Part shown: one piece after another, positions 26,596 through 36,140 of the stretch
How the letters are laid out: each line of letters opens with the position of its first letter
Position numbering within the stretch: position 1 is the first letter of the stretch
Origin: Bacteroidota bacterium
GTDB lineage: Bacteria; Bacteroidota; Ignavibacteria; Ignavibacteriales; Ignavibacteriaceae
Reading direction: 5' to 3'
Assembly: GCA_023475265.1 (NCBI GenBank)
Contig: JAMCWE010000164.1
Span: forward strand, 1 to 62,318
DNA length: 62,318 nt
Notes under the pieces: model-generated
What the model saw: the letters and a program-made list of their open reading frames with translations, nothing else
Databases searched by the model: none
Told to the model about the DNA's origin: nothing
Translations under genes and position numbers: made by a program

Positions 26596-28251
26596 TTAAG
26601 TTTGAATAACTCCAAGATTAAACTTTGGCATATCAGGATTATTGTTTGCTGCTTCAATTGCCATCGAAACATATTCTCTAGTTAATGCGGGATCAATTAT
26701 TTCATCAATCCATAATCTTGCAGCAGCATAAAGTGGATTACTTGAGCCGTCATATGAATTCATAATTTCATCTAATAATTTTTTCTTATCTGATTCTGAA
26801 AATGTTTTCCCGCTTTTTTCAACTTGTTTTAATTTTATATCAAGCAGAACACTGCTTGCCTGAGCGCCTCCCATTACAGCAATTTTTGCATTTGGATATG
26901 CAAAGATAAATCTCGGATCATAAGCCTTGCCGCACATTGCATAGTTGCCTGCGCCAAAACTGTTGCCAACAATTATTGTAATTTTAGGAACCACAGAGTT
27001 TGCAACTGCGTTTACCATCTTAGCGCCGTCTTTGATAATTCCTCCATGCTCTGCGCGACTGCCGACCATAAAGCCGGTTACATCTTGTAAAAATAAAAGA
27101 GGAATTTTTCTTTGGTTGCAGTTCATAATGAATCGTGCAGCTTTATCAGCGCTGTCTGAATAAATAACTCCACCTACTTGCATTTCACCCGTTTCAGTTT
27201 TAATAACGCTTCGCTGATTTGCAACAATGCCAACAGCCCATCCGTCAATTCTTGCATAAGCAGTAATTATTGTTTTGCCGAAACCAGCTTTGTATTCATC
27301 TATTTCCGAATCGTCAACAATTCTAGAAATTAATTCATACATGTCATAAGTTTTGATCGGGTCCTCCGGAAGAATTCCATAAATTTCTTTTGGAGAATAT
27401 AGCGGAGGTTTACTTTCAATTCTATTAAATCCGGCTTTTTGATTTTCACTAAATTTATCCGAAAGATTTCTTAATTGATTTATACACGCAGTATCATCTT
27501 TTGCTATATAATCTGTAACTCCGGAAATATTTGATTGAACTTTTGCGCCGCCTAAACTTTCGTTATCAATCACCTCACCAATTGCAGCTCTAACCAAATG
27601 AGAACCGGCAAGAAATACGGAACCTTCTCCTTCAACAATTAGAGCTTCATCGCTCATAATTGGTAAATAAGCGCCGCCCGCAACACAAGGACCCATGATA
27701 GCGGAGATTTGCGGAATTCCCATCGAAGACATAATAGCATTGTTGCGGAAAACTCTTCCGAAATGTTCTTTGTCAGGAAATATCTCATCTTGAAGAGGAA
27801 GAAAAACTCCGGCGCTGTCTACTAAATAAATTATGGGTAAATGATTTTCCATCGCAATTTCTTGAGCGCGAAGATTTTTTTTGACGGTAATTGGGAACCA
27901 GGCACCGGCTTTAACAGTTGCATCATTAGCGACAATTACAAAATATTTTCCTTTTATTTTTCCAATTCCATAAATAGTACCGGAAGACGGCGCTCCGCCG
28001 TATTCTCCATACATATTAAAAGCAGCAAAAGTACTTAACTCAAAAAAATCTTTTTCATTATCGATTAGTTTTGCAATTCTTTCGCGGGCAGTTAATTTAC
28101 CTTTCGCTTTGTGTTTTTCAATTGCTTTAATTCCTCCGCCTAATTTAATTTTTTCTTTTTCAGCATTTAGTTTTCTTACTAGATTTTTATAGAAATCCTC
28201 ACGCATCAGGTAAGTTTTATTTTCAGTAATCTGATTTCCAATTTTGCTCAT
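26596..28251 (-). CDS. Acyl-CoA carboxylase, carboxyltransferase (beta) subunit
   Basis: Carboxyltransferase of the propionyl-/methylcrotonyl-CoA carboxylase family, 551 residues, with N-terminal and C-terminal crotonase-like halves (GGGIKAIEKHKAKGKLTARER, then PCVAGGAYLPIMSDE, later GSRAEHGGIIKDGAKMVNAV and GNSFGAGNYAMCGKAYDPRF). The ILPEDPIKTYDMYELI segment is typical of the methylcrotonyl-CoA carboxylase branch. It needs a biotin carboxylase/carrier (alpha) subunit, which is not in the window. The adjacent acyl-CoA dehydrogenase on the same strand suggests branched-chain (leucine) catabolism, while the MeaB gene suggests propionate; which acyl-CoA is used cannot be settled here. Confidence 0.9.
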   Translation of the reverse strand: MSKIGNQITENKTYLMREDFYKNLVRKLNAEKEKIKLGGGIKAIEKHKAKGKLTARERIAKLIDNEKDFFELSTFAAFNMYGEYGGAPSSGTIYGIGKIKGKYFVIVANDATVKAGAWFPITVKKNLRAQEIAMENHLPIIYLVDSAGVFLPLQDEIFPDKEHFGRVFRNNAIMSSMGIPQISAIMGPCVAGGAYLPIMSDEALIVEGEGSVFLAGSHLVRAAIGEVIDNESLGGAKVQSNISGVTDYIAKDDTACINQLRNLSDKFSENQKAGFNRIESKPPLYSPKEIYGILPEDPIKTYDMYELISRIVDDSEIDEYKAGFGKTIITAYARIDGWAVGIVANQRSVIKTETGEMQVGGVIYSDSADKAARFIMNCNQRKIPLLFLQDVTGFMVGSRAEHGGIIKDGAKMVNAVANSVVPKITIIVGNSFGAGNYAMCGKAYDPRFIFAYPNAKIAVMGGAQASSVLLDIKLKQVEKSGKTFSESDKKKLLDEIMNSYDGSSNPLYAAARLWIDEIIDPALTREYVSMAIEAANNNPDMPKFNLGVIQT

Positions 28252-28293
28252 AAACTATTTTAGATTTTAATTATGCAAAAAATTATTTAATCT

Positions 28294-29457
28294 TTACTTG
28301 TTCAATAATTCTCTGGCAATTACCATCCTTTGAATTTCAGATGTACCTTCGCCAATTGTAAGAAGCTTTACGTCTCGATAAAACTTTTCAACCGGATAAT
28401 CTTTAATGAATCCATAACCTCCAAAAATCTGCACAGCTTCATTTGCTGCTTTTTCGGCAATTTCACTTGCAAATAATTTTGCCATCGCCGCTTCTTTTTG
28501 ATTTGGAATGCCTTTGTCTTTCATTATTGCAGCGCGGTATGTTAAGAGACGAGCTGCTTCAATATTTGTTTGCATTTCAGCAATCTTAAATTGAATTGCT
28601 TGAAACTCATTTAATTTTTTTCCGAACTGCTGCCTTTCATTACTATATTTTAAAACAGCATTCAAAGCCCCTTGCGCCAGGCCAACGCTTAAAGCGGCAA
28701 TTGATATTCTTCCGCCTTCAAGTATCTGCAACGCTTGAATAAATCCTTCACCTTCAGCGCCAATTAAATTTTCAGCAGGAACTTTGCAATTATCGAATGT
28801 AAGTTGTGTAGTATCGCTTGCACGCATGCCCAGTTTATTTTCTTTCTTACCGGCAGTAAATCCATCCATACCTTTTTCAAGTATGAAAGCAGAAATCCCT
28901 TTTTTACTTTTTGCTTTGTCGGTAATTGCCATTACAACTGCTGTTTCCCCAACTGTTCCATGAGTTGTAAAAGTTTTGCTTCCGTTTAGAATATAATAGC
29001 CGTCTTTTTTTTCAGCGATAGATTTTAATCCGGCAGCGTCGCTTCCTGAAGATGATTCTGTTAATCCCCATGCACCGATTTTTTCTCCGGATGCTAAATC
29101 CGGAATATATTTTCTTCGTTGATCTTCATTTCCAAATTTGAAAATATGATTTGTGCATAAACCATTGTGGGCGGCAACAGAGAGCGCTATGGAAGGATCC
29201 ACTTTTGCAAGCTCTTCGATTATAATTGCAAACTCAATATAACCTAACCCGGAGCCGCCGTATTCTTCAGGAATAACAATTCCCAAAAATCCTAATGCAA
29301 CTAATTTTTTCATTATCTCCATTGGGAACTTTTGTGATTCGTCATATTCCATAATTACCGGACGAATATTTTTTTCGGCAAAATCCCGAACGGTATTTTT
29401 AATTATAATTTGATTTTCATTTAGGTCGGTTAAAAAGGCGCCTTCCATTACTTCCAT
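28294..29457 (-). CDS. Acyl-CoA dehydrogenase (short/branched-chain type)
   Basis: FAD-dependent acyl-CoA dehydrogenase of normal length (387 residues). FAD and substrate motifs are visible: WGLTESSSGSDAAG, the C-terminal catalytic region GEGTSEIQRMVIARELL, and the middle beta-domain GSKTFTTHGTVGE. The glutamate of EGTSE is in the position used as the base by isovaleryl- and other branched-chain enzymes. With the carboxylase downstream it would perform the dehydrogenation step before carboxylation in leucine degradation. Gap to the carboxylase is 42 bases. Confidence 0.92.
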   Translation of the reverse strand: MEVMEGAFLTDLNENQIIIKNTVRDFAEKNIRPVIMEYDESQKFPMEIMKKLVALGFLGIVIPEEYGGSGLGYIEFAIIIEELAKVDPSIALSVAAHNGLCTNHIFKFGNEDQRRKYIPDLASGEKIGAWGLTESSSGSDAAGLKSIAEKKDGYYILNGSKTFTTHGTVGETAVVMAITDKAKSKKGISAFILEKGMDGFTAGKKENKLGMRASDTTQLTFDNCKVPAENLIGAEGEGFIQALQILEGGRISIAALSVGLAQGALNAVLKYSNERQQFGKKLNEFQAIQFKIAEMQTNIEAARLLTYRAAIMKDKGIPNQKEAAMAKLFASEIAEKAANEAVQIFGGYGFIKDYPVEKFYRDVKLLTIGEGTSEIQRMVIARELLNK

Positions 29458-29578
29458 TGAATATTCCTTTCATATTATTTTGGTTTTATCAGTTTGTAAC
29501 TGAAGTTGTTCATTTAACCGGATTAATCTTTTGGATAAATCCAGCTAAGAAAAGTAATGCATATTTACAAAATTAAAG

Positions 29579-30544
29579 TTAAAGTTGATTTTTGAAATTT
29601 TCTATTATTTCATCAGCAATGTGATATGGAGATAAATTACCAAGAACAACTTTTTCGAGCGAAGAATTTAATGAGTTCTTTCCGGCTTCATTCCATAACT
29701 TGTTTCTAATTTTATCTTCAACAATTTCCTTTATTCTAATTTTAGTTCTGTGTTCTCTTCTTTCTAAAAATTTACCTGATAGAAGTAAATAATCTTTATG
29801 CCTATTTATTTCATTAGCAATTTCTTCTAATCCTTTATTTTCAACAGCAATTGCCGGAATGATGTTTGGCATCCAAGAATATTGATCATGATCTTTCATC
29901 ATCAAAATTGTTTTCAATGCTGATACAGCTTGCTCAGAAGAAGGTCTATCACTTTTATTAACAACAAAGAAGTCTGCAATTTCCATTAAGCCGGCTTTCA
30001 TGGCCTGCACAACATCGCCGGATTCCGGTACAAGAACAACAATTGTAGTGTCTGCCGCTTGTGCAATATCCAATTCTGATTGGCCAACGCCGACAGTTTC
30101 CATAATAATATAAGCGTATCCGGCTACGTCTAAAACGTCTGCGGCATCGTTTGCTTTTTTGCTTAATCCGCCAAGGCTGCCGCGGGTTGCCATGCTTCTA
30201 ATAAAAACTTTTGGATCTTGTCCAATATCTGTCATTCTAATTCTATCTCCCAGCAATGCGCCGCCAGTGAAAGGGCTTGTAGGATCAACTGCAATAATTC
30301 CGACAGATTTATTTTGCTTACGAAATAATTTTGTTAACTGATTAGTAATTGTACTTTTGCCTGCGCCTGGAGGGCCGGTGATTCCAATTCGATATGCATT
30401 ACCAACATGGTTATAAATTTTCTTTAAAAGTTCTGCCGATCTTAAATTATTAGATTCAACGATAGAAATTGATCGTGCGACAGATCTTTTTTCATTCTTT
30501 AATAAATTTTCTATAAGTGAGCTACTGATGTTCGATTCTTCCAA
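29579..30544 (-). CDS. meaB: Methylmalonyl-CoA mutase-associated GTPase MeaB
   Basis: G3E-family P-loop GTPase that protects and reactivates B12-dependent methylmalonyl-CoA mutase. Walker A GPPGAGKST is at 57-65; switch regions (VDPTSPFTGGALLGDRIRM, ETVGVGQSE) and the NKSD guanine motif are present. The usual length of about 320 residues is matched. Neither mutase subunit lies in the window, so the mutase must be elsewhere. Its presence with the carboxylase gene implies propionyl-CoA metabolism. Confidence 0.93.
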   Translation of the reverse strand: MEESNISSSLIENLLKNEKRSVARSISIVESNNLRSAELLKKIYNHVGNAYRIGITGPPGAGKSTITNQLTKLFRKQNKSVGIIAVDPTSPFTGGALLGDRIRMTDIGQDPKVFIRSMATRGSLGGLSKKANDAADVLDVAGYAYIIMETVGVGQSELDIAQAADTTIVVLVPESGDVVQAMKAGLMEIADFFVVNKSDRPSSEQAVSALKTILMMKDHDQYSWMPNIIPAIAVENKGLEEIANEINRHKDYLLLSGKFLERREHRTKIRIKEIVEDKIRNKLWNEAGKNSLNSSLEKVVLGNLSPYHIADEIIENFKNQL

Positions 30545-30571
30545 GTCTTATTCTACTATTAATAAATAAAA

Positions 30572-31492
30572 TTAATTCTGGGTTTTAAAATATTCAATTG
30601 TTTTTTGCAGACCTTCTTCCAAAGTAGTTGATGGTCTCCAGCCAAAACGTTTGAAGATTTTATCTGAGCTAATTACACTTCTCAATTGTTCACCAGGTGC
30701 AGCCGGACCGTGTTTCTCAACTTGACCATTCCTTATATTTTTATTCAAAATAAGAAATAATTCATTCACGTTTGTTTCTTTACCGGTTCCTACATTATAT
30801 ATATCGCTTTGATTATCTTTAATAGATAGTAGGTTTGCTTTTACAACATCGCCAACAAAAACATAATCTCTGGTTTGCATCCCGTTTCCATTAATAACTG
30901 GCTGCACACTTTTTAAAAGCTTACTTGTAAATATTGCTACCACACCGGCTTCACCAAATGGATTTTGTCTTGGCCCGTAAATATTAGCATAACGTAAAAC
31001 GGTATAGTTAAGATCATATTGCGCTTTGTAAAAGAATAAATATTTTTCTACTGCAAGTTTTGAAATTCCGTAAGGCGAAAGAGGGGAGATGGGATGATTT
31101 TCATCTGCAGGAAAATAGTTTTGTTCACCATAAATTGCACCGCCGGTTGACGAGAACATAAATTTTTTAACTTTAGTTCTTACACAATTCTGAAGAAGAT
31201 TAATAGTTCCTAAGATATTTGTATTAGCATCAAACGCCGGATCGGCTACGGATTTTCTAACATCCATTTGTGCAGCATGATGATTAACAACATCAAATTT
31301 TTCCCTTTCAAAAAGCTCCGATAAATTTTTATCGCAAATGTCAGCTTTAATAAATTTTGCTTTTGGATTTATGTTTTTTTCAAATCCCGTTGAGAGATTG
31401 TCTAAGATAAAAACTTCGTTATCTTGTTCAATTAAAGCATCAGCAATTTGAGATGCGATAAAACCAGCGCCACCTGTTACTAATATTTTCAA
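30572..31492 (-). CDS. NAD-dependent sugar-nucleotide epimerase/dehydratase (UDP-glucose 4-epimerase-like)
   Basis: Extended short-chain dehydrogenase of 306 residues. The Rossmann motif GGAGFIASQI starts the protein and the catalytic YGISK sits in LSPYGISKLAVEKY, with a Ser-Thr pair upstream (FSSTGGAIYGE). This is the pattern of GalE-like epimerases that supply UDP-galactose or UDP-GalNAc for surface glycans; exact specificity is not deducible. It overlaps nadD by four bases and ends the group begun by the nadD pair, an uncommon combination. Confidence 0.85.
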   Translation of the reverse strand: MKILVTGGAGFIASQIADALIEQDNEVFILDNLSTGFEKNINPKAKFIKADICDKNLSELFEREKFDVVNHHAAQMDVRKSVADPAFDANTNILGTINLLQNCVRTKVKKFMFSSTGGAIYGEQNYFPADENHPISPLSPYGISKLAVEKYLFFYKAQYDLNYTVLRYANIYGPRQNPFGEAGVVAIFTSKLLKSVQPVINGNGMQTRDYVFVGDVVKANLLSIKDNQSDIYNVGTGKETNVNELFLILNKNIRNGQVEKHGPAAPGEQLRSVISSDKIFKRFGWRPSTTLEEGLQKTIEYFKTQN

Positions 31493-32076
31493 AAGTTTCT
31501 CTCCTTGTATAATTTAAATTTATGAATATAATCATTTACTTTTGGCGGAACTAAAAAATTAATTGGCTGGTCATTATTAACTCGCTGCCTAATTTCACTT
31601 GAACTAATTTCTATTGTTGGTGTATCAACAAAAATAACTGAATGAAAGTATTTATCTTTTTTTGTTGGTTCAATTGAAGTTTTTCTGCGGACAACAATTA
31701 ATTTAACCAATTCTAAAATTTCATCGGGATCTTTCCATGTATTGAAATCAAAAATATTATCATAACCAATTATAAGTTCCATTTTGTCGTACTTCTTTTT
31801 TAGATTTCGCAAAGTTTCAATTGTATAAGAGACTGAATCCCTTTTTAATTCAATATCAGAATAATCAAAATAAGGAATACTTTCAATAGCTAATTGAACC
31901 ATTTTTAATCTATGTTCAGAACTCAAACTTACTATTTCTATTTTATGTGGAGAAACATTAGCGGGAATAAAAATAATTTTTTCAAGGTCCCTAATTTCTT
32001 TAACTGCTTGAGCAGTAATTAAATGTCCGTTGTGTATAGGATCGAAAGTGCCCCCAAAAATTCCAACTGGCTTCAT
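31489..32076 (-). CDS. nadD: Nicotinate-nucleotide adenylyltransferase
   Basis: Nucleotidyltransferase that adenylates nicotinic acid mononucleotide in NAD biosynthesis. The dinucleotide-binding motif GIFGGTFDPIHNGHL is at the N-terminus and SSSEIRQR at the C-terminus; both are diagnostic. Length of 195 residues is normal. It overlaps both its neighbours by four bases (stop/start), so three genes are translationally coupled. Confidence 0.95.
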   Translation of the reverse strand: MKPVGIFGGTFDPIHNGHLITAQAVKEIRDLEKIIFIPANVSPHKIEIVSLSSEHRLKMVQLAIESIPYFDYSDIELKRDSVSYTIETLRNLKKKYDKMELIIGYDNIFDFNTWKDPDEILELVKLIVVRRKTSIEPTKKDKYFHSVIFVDTPTIEISSSEIRQRVNNDQPINFLVPPKVNDYIHKFKLYKERNF

Positions 32077-32771
32077 TTAAGAAGTTCCTTATATTCAATG
32101 AATAAGTTTGTAAAACGCTCGTGCATATTTTGGCTGCAGTAGGAAAGACTTTCCTTCTTTGATAATTCCACGTAAAGATTTTTGAAATCAATTATATCAT
32201 TAATGGCTAAATAATTTCCAAGTACGTGAAGGAAATTATCGTGCTTGCCAATTCGAGCTAGAAGATTGTCGTAATTCAGTGAATCCCAATTCAAATCCAA
32301 AAACAATTCCTTATTGAAAGAATTAAAACCGATAAAAACAATTTTATCCCGATTTGTTTTTCCAATTACTATAGCTTCATCTTCAATTGAAAGAAGATTA
32401 AATGCTTTTTGAATATCTGTAAATGAAATTCCAATTGAGTTTGAGAATATCAGAAGATTATTACTGCTATTGCTGAAATATTTATCGGACATTAATTTCA
32501 ATAATTCGATTTTATGATTTAAATCTCCGAAAATTATTTCTTCATTGTTACTTCTAAATTCTTTTGGAATAAAACTTTTATCATTATCATCAAAACAAAA
32601 AATAATTCGGTAAGATTTCGAACAATTATCCAAAATTTCCTTATGATTTAAAAGCAGCGATGAATAAAGTTGATATGAATTTTCGTTATTAAAATTGTCG
32701 AAGTTTGGAACAGCTTCTTTATTAAAAAGCAGTGAAGAAGAAAATAAATAAATTGATGAATTCGATTTCAT
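32073..32771 (-). CDS. DUF2064/TIGR04282-like glycosyltransferase-fold protein, degenerate
   Basis: 232 residues without a signal peptide. The middle part follows the layout of TIGR04282 (DUF2064) GT-A-fold proteins: a FGDLNHKIELLKLM helix, LLIFSNSIGISFTDIQKAFNLL where the family has a GxDxPxL motif, EDEAIVIGKTNRDKIVFIGF for the ..VGPxxDGGYYLIGL strand, and LDLNWDS for the final WST. The acidic metal-binding residues of the family are largely replaced, so catalysis is doubtful. It is coupled to nadD by a four-base overlap and is separated from the PrsW gene by three bases. Confidence 0.5.
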   Translation of the reverse strand: MKSNSSIYLFSSSLLFNKEAVPNFDNFNNENSYQLYSSLLLNHKEILDNCSKSYRIIFCFDDNDKSFIPKEFRSNNEEIIFGDLNHKIELLKLMSDKYFSNSSNNLLIFSNSIGISFTDIQKAFNLLSIEDEAIVIGKTNRDKIVFIGFNSFNKELFLDLNWDSLNYDNLLARIGKHDNFLHVLGNYLAINDIIDFKNLYVELSKKESLSYCSQNMHERFTNLFIEYKELLK

Positions 32772-32774
32772 TTA

Positions 32775-33734
32775 TTAATTAATTTGAATTTGAGTAAGTA
32801 AATTTTGAATAAATGATCTATAATATTCTACATCTTTCTCATAAAATTCTCTGCTTGAACCAAAGGAATTTTTCAATTCCATTTTTCTAAAAGCTAAAGT
32901 TGTTGCTGCTCTAATATATAATTTCCTAATTCTTTCATCAACCCAGCCGAGCCTATTTCGTTTGGAGGAATTTAAAATTTCTAAATGCTCTACCGGAATT
33001 AAACCGCTTATTACTTCTTCCAAAAGCTCCTGGTAGATTATTTTTTTTTCGTTCAATATTGCAACTGAAAAAATGATTAAAAAAATTATTACTGTAAAGA
33101 ACATAAAAATAAACCCTAACATTGTAGTTGATTCGAAGCTTACAGTAAAGTTCCATGCAAAATGAATGAACATTGCTATTACCAGTCCAAGGATAGGAAA
33201 AATTATTTTATAAAAAATATTTTTAAATTTTGCATATCCTAAAAATGCACCAAAAGTTGCAGTTGAAACACAATGCATAATTCCGGAAAATAAAGTTCTA
33301 ATCAAAACAATGGTTAACCATTCTGAAAGTGTTGTACCGTAAGCAACAAAATATAGAAAGTTTTCAGTCATACCGAAACCCAATCCGATTGCACCGCCGT
33401 ATACAATTCCATCAGTTATATTATCAAATTTTTTGTTGGAAAAAGTAATTAATAAAAATAATCCTTTTGTTAATTCTTCAATAAAAGGTGCGACTAAAAT
33501 TGTTTCAGTTCTATCAAGGGTTGTTTGACTATGAATTACAAAAGAAAGAACTGATGCGATAATGCTGCTGCCTATAATTGCAAAAAAAATTGCACCAATA
33601 GCACCCCATAAATAATTCTGCAATACTAAACCAAAAGGTTCCCGGTCATATCTATCAAATTTCCAGATGATGATTAAATAGATCATCATTGGGATAATTG
33701 CTGCAAGCGCTGAAGATAAATATAACATTGACAA
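32775..33734 (-). CDS. PrsW-family intramembrane metalloprotease
   Basis: Seven to eight membrane spans across residues 1-235. The family motifs are complete: EE at 86-87 (PFIEELTKG), Glu124 (GMTENFLYF), His154 (IMHCVSTATFG) and His191 (IHFAWNF). In Bacillus, PrsW makes the first cut of the anti-sigma RsiW; other members act on unknown membrane proteins. The anti-sigma factor at 21133 is a theoretical target, but the genes are not adjacent. It follows the ABC permease gene by four bases and continues into the next gene, so all are likely in one transcript. Confidence 0.85.
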   Translation of the reverse strand: MSMLYLSSALAAIIPMMIYLIIIWKFDRYDREPFGLVLQNYLWGAIGAIFFAIIGSSIIASVLSFVIHSQTTLDRTETILVAPFIEELTKGLFLLITFSNKKFDNITDGIVYGGAIGLGFGMTENFLYFVAYGTTLSEWLTIVLIRTLFSGIMHCVSTATFGAFLGYAKFKNIFYKIIFPILGLVIAMFIHFAWNFTVSFESTTMLGFIFMFFTVIIFLIIFSVAILNEKKIIYQELLEEVISGLIPVEHLEILNSSKRNRLGWVDERIRKLYIRAATTLAFRKMELKNSFGSSREFYEKDVEYYRSFIQNLLTQIQIN

Positions 33735-33738
33735 TTTA

Positions 33739-34983
33739 TTATTTCTCTTTTAACCAATTAATAAGTTCTTTTAATGAAGGACGCTTACCATATGATAGGA
33801 TTCCAATTTTAAAAATTTTCCCCGAAATCGAAATTGATAAATGAATTGATCCAATCATAATTACTGTTGATGAAAAAATTTCCCACAATGGAATTGGTCC
33901 TATATTAAGTCTTAATATCATAATTGCCGGAATAGTAAAAGGTATGTAGGAAAAAATATGAACCATCAACGAATCAGGATTTTGAATTGCCGGAATTGCA
34001 ACTACTATTGGAAGCATTATTATTAGACTTAAGTAACTTGTTATTTGCTGTGCTTCTTGTTCGGTTGAAACAATTGAACCGATTCCGACAAAAATAGAAG
34101 TATAAAAAATAAATCCTAATGCAAAATAACCGAATATCGGCAAAATATTATTGAACACGTACATAGGCACAAGTGAAGTTCCTGCTAATACAATTCCCAT
34201 TATAGTCCAGATTAGAACTTGCGCCAAACCTAAAGAACTTAAACCTAAAACCTTTCCTGCAAGAAGTTCATTTGGTGTACAACTTGAAACTAAAATTTCT
34301 ATAAGACGGTTTGATTTCTCCTCGACTAAACTTCTGATCAGCATTCCGCCTGATGAAAGTATCATCATCATTAAAAGAATAATAAAAACGAAAGACGTAA
34401 AAAATAAAATTAGAAAATCTGATTTAGATCCTTCACCACTTTTTTCAATCTTGATTGGTTTAACCTCAATTTTATTTGAAATGTATTTCATGATTGACGG
34501 ATTGGTACCTTCTTTAGAAAGCTTAGTTTCGATTCTTGCTAAGTTGAAAGATTCTTCAAGTTTATTTAAGTCTTTAAAATTCCCGGCATTTTTACTTCGA
34601 TATTCAATCTTAACTGAATCTGTTCCTCCATTTAAGATTAATAAATAACCTTCTAATTTTCCCGATAAAGCTTCTTCATCGGATTTTTTTTTAATTTCAG
34701 ATAAATTTTTTTGCGTACCGGCTAAGTTTATAAGTAAATAATTTGGCTGTCCATTATTTAATTTATATTTCTCTATACTATTTCTCATTGGATTGAAATA
34801 AGTGCCGGAAGTATCGACAACCCCAATCGTTTTAATTGAATTATCTTCTTGGTTAGATAATAAAGTTGGTAAGATTGCAAATGTAATTATTATTGTTGGT
34901 GTGAGAATTAGAGATATTAAAAAAGTTTTAGTAAATACTTTTTCATAGAATTCCCATTTTGCAACTATTAAAGCTTTCTTCAT
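33739..34983 (-). CDS. ABC-2 type exporter permease (NatB/YhaP-like)
   Basis: The layout is typical of the NatB group: one N-terminal span (about 20-42, FLISLILTPTIIITFAILP), a large extracytoplasmic domain at about 45-185, and a C-terminal block of five or so spans ending near 395. The conserved segment LVEEKSNRLIEILVSSCTPNELLAGKVLGL lies between spans. It is co-directional with the ABC ATPase four bases upstream. Sodium, antibiotic or lipid export are all possible substrates for the group. Confidence 0.88.
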   Translation of the reverse strand: MKKALIVAKWEFYEKVFTKTFLISLILTPTIIITFAILPTLLSNQEDNSIKTIGVVDTSGTYFNPMRNSIEKYKLNNGQPNYLLINLAGTQKNLSEIKKKSDEEALSGKLEGYLLILNGGTDSVKIEYRSKNAGNFKDLNKLEESFNLARIETKLSKEGTNPSIMKYISNKIEVKPIKIEKSGEGSKSDFLILFFTSFVFIILLMMMILSSGGMLIRSLVEEKSNRLIEILVSSCTPNELLAGKVLGLSSLGLAQVLIWTIMGIVLAGTSLVPMYVFNNILPIFGYFALGFIFYTSIFVGIGSIVSTEQEAQQITSYLSLIIMLPIVVAIPAIQNPDSLMVHIFSYIPFTIPAIMILRLNIGPIPLWEIFSSTVIMIGSIHLSISISGKIFKIGILSYGKRPSLKELINWLKEK

Positions 34984-34987
34984 TTTA

Positions 34988-35884
34988 CTAATTAATATTT
35001 TGCTTTATAGCATCAATAAATATTTTATTTAATGTTGGTTCGATAACAGAAAAATGTGTTACATTTACTCTATTAACAACCGACCTAAGAAAATCTGCGG
35101 GATAAACATCATCTCTCAATTGAATTTCCGCATAATTACTGTAACTATCAATATGAATTATTGACGGATGAGAATTTAAAAAAGAAATATCACCGGAGAA
35201 TTCTATTTTTATATTGTTAGTCCCAAATTTTTTTTTGATCTTAGACAAACTTCCGCTGCAAACATCTTTTCCTTTATTCATCAGTAAAATATCTGAGCAT
35301 AATTTTTCAGCGGTATCCATTTGATGAGTTGATAGCATGATAATCTTTCCTGAATTAACAAATGAAATTAAAATTTCTTTAATCAATTGTTGGTTGATCG
35401 GATCAAATCCGCTGAACGGTTCATCAAGAATTAAAAGTTTCGGATTATGAATAATCGCAGTTATAAATTGAACTTTTTGTTGATTGCCTTTGGAAAGTTC
35501 TTCGATCTTTTTATCCTTAAATTTTTCGATCTCCAGTTTCTTCAGCCATTTTATTGATTCATCGAAAGCTACTTTCTTATCCAGATTTTTCAATCCAGCA
35601 AAATATATAATTGTGTTTATCACTTTACTTTTCTTATACAATCCTCTTTCTTCAGGTAAATATCCGATTAAATTAAAAAAATCTTTGTTAATAGGTTTAT
35701 CATCAAAACGAATAAAACCTGAAGTTGGTTTTATAATATTTAACACTGTTCTTATCGTAGTTGTTTTACCGGCGCCGTTTGGTCCAAGTAAGCCAAAAAT
35801 TTTCCCTGGTGAAATAGAGAAGGTAATATTATCTACAGCCGTAGTATCTTTAAATATTTTTGTTAGATTTTGAACAATCAGCAT
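34988..35884 (-). CDS. ABC transporter ATP-binding protein (NatA-like)
   Basis: Walker A GPNGAGKTT (34-42), Q-loop region (IGYLPEERGLY), signature LSKGNQQKVQ, Walker B LLILDEPFSGFD and the H-loop (STHQMDTAEK) are all present, so it should hydrolyse ATP. It pairs with the permease whose start lies four bases downstream. Its start is the first of the minus-strand operon, facing the YceD gene across a 256-base divergent spacer that contains a perfect tandem duplication. Confidence 0.92.
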   Translation of the reverse strand: MLIVQNLTKIFKDTTAVDNITFSISPGKIFGLLGPNGAGKTTTIRTVLNIIKPTSGFIRFDDKPINKDFFNLIGYLPEERGLYKKSKVINTIIYFAGLKNLDKKVAFDESIKWLKKLEIEKFKDKKIEELSKGNQQKVQFITAIIHNPKLLILDEPFSGFDPINQQLIKEILISFVNSGKIIMLSTHQMDTAEKLCSDILLMNKGKDVCSGSLSKIKKKFGTNNIKIEFSGDISFLNSHPSIIHIDSYSNYAEIQLRDDVYPADFLRSVVNRVNVTHFSVIEPTLNKIFIDAIKQNIN

Positions 35885-35983
35885 TAATGATCAAAAAAAA
35901 GTAAATTGGAAAAAAATATCTTAACTAATATAATTGATAATAAAAAGCCTTCAAATTTATTTTAATGAACATTAAAGTTTAAT

Positions 35984-36045
35984 GTTGATTATTAATTATC
36001 GAAGAATTGAAAACGTTGATTATTAATTATCGAAGAATTGAAAAC
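35984..36045. repeat. Perfect 31-bp tandem duplication in divergent promoter region
   Basis: Positions 35984-36014 and 36015-36045 are identical copies of a 31-base unit that begins GTTGATTATTAATTATCG. They lie between the ABC exporter operon (minus) and the yceD operon (plus), where both promoters must be. Each copy contains an AT-rich palindromic core (ATTAAT). Confidence 0.9.
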
Positions 36046-36140
36046 ATAGAATCAAATTCTATTTATAGTATTATTTGATTATAATTCTTTGTATGGCTAT
36101 ATTTTCCATCGCTTTTTTGCTCTTTTTGTGAGATGCTGCT

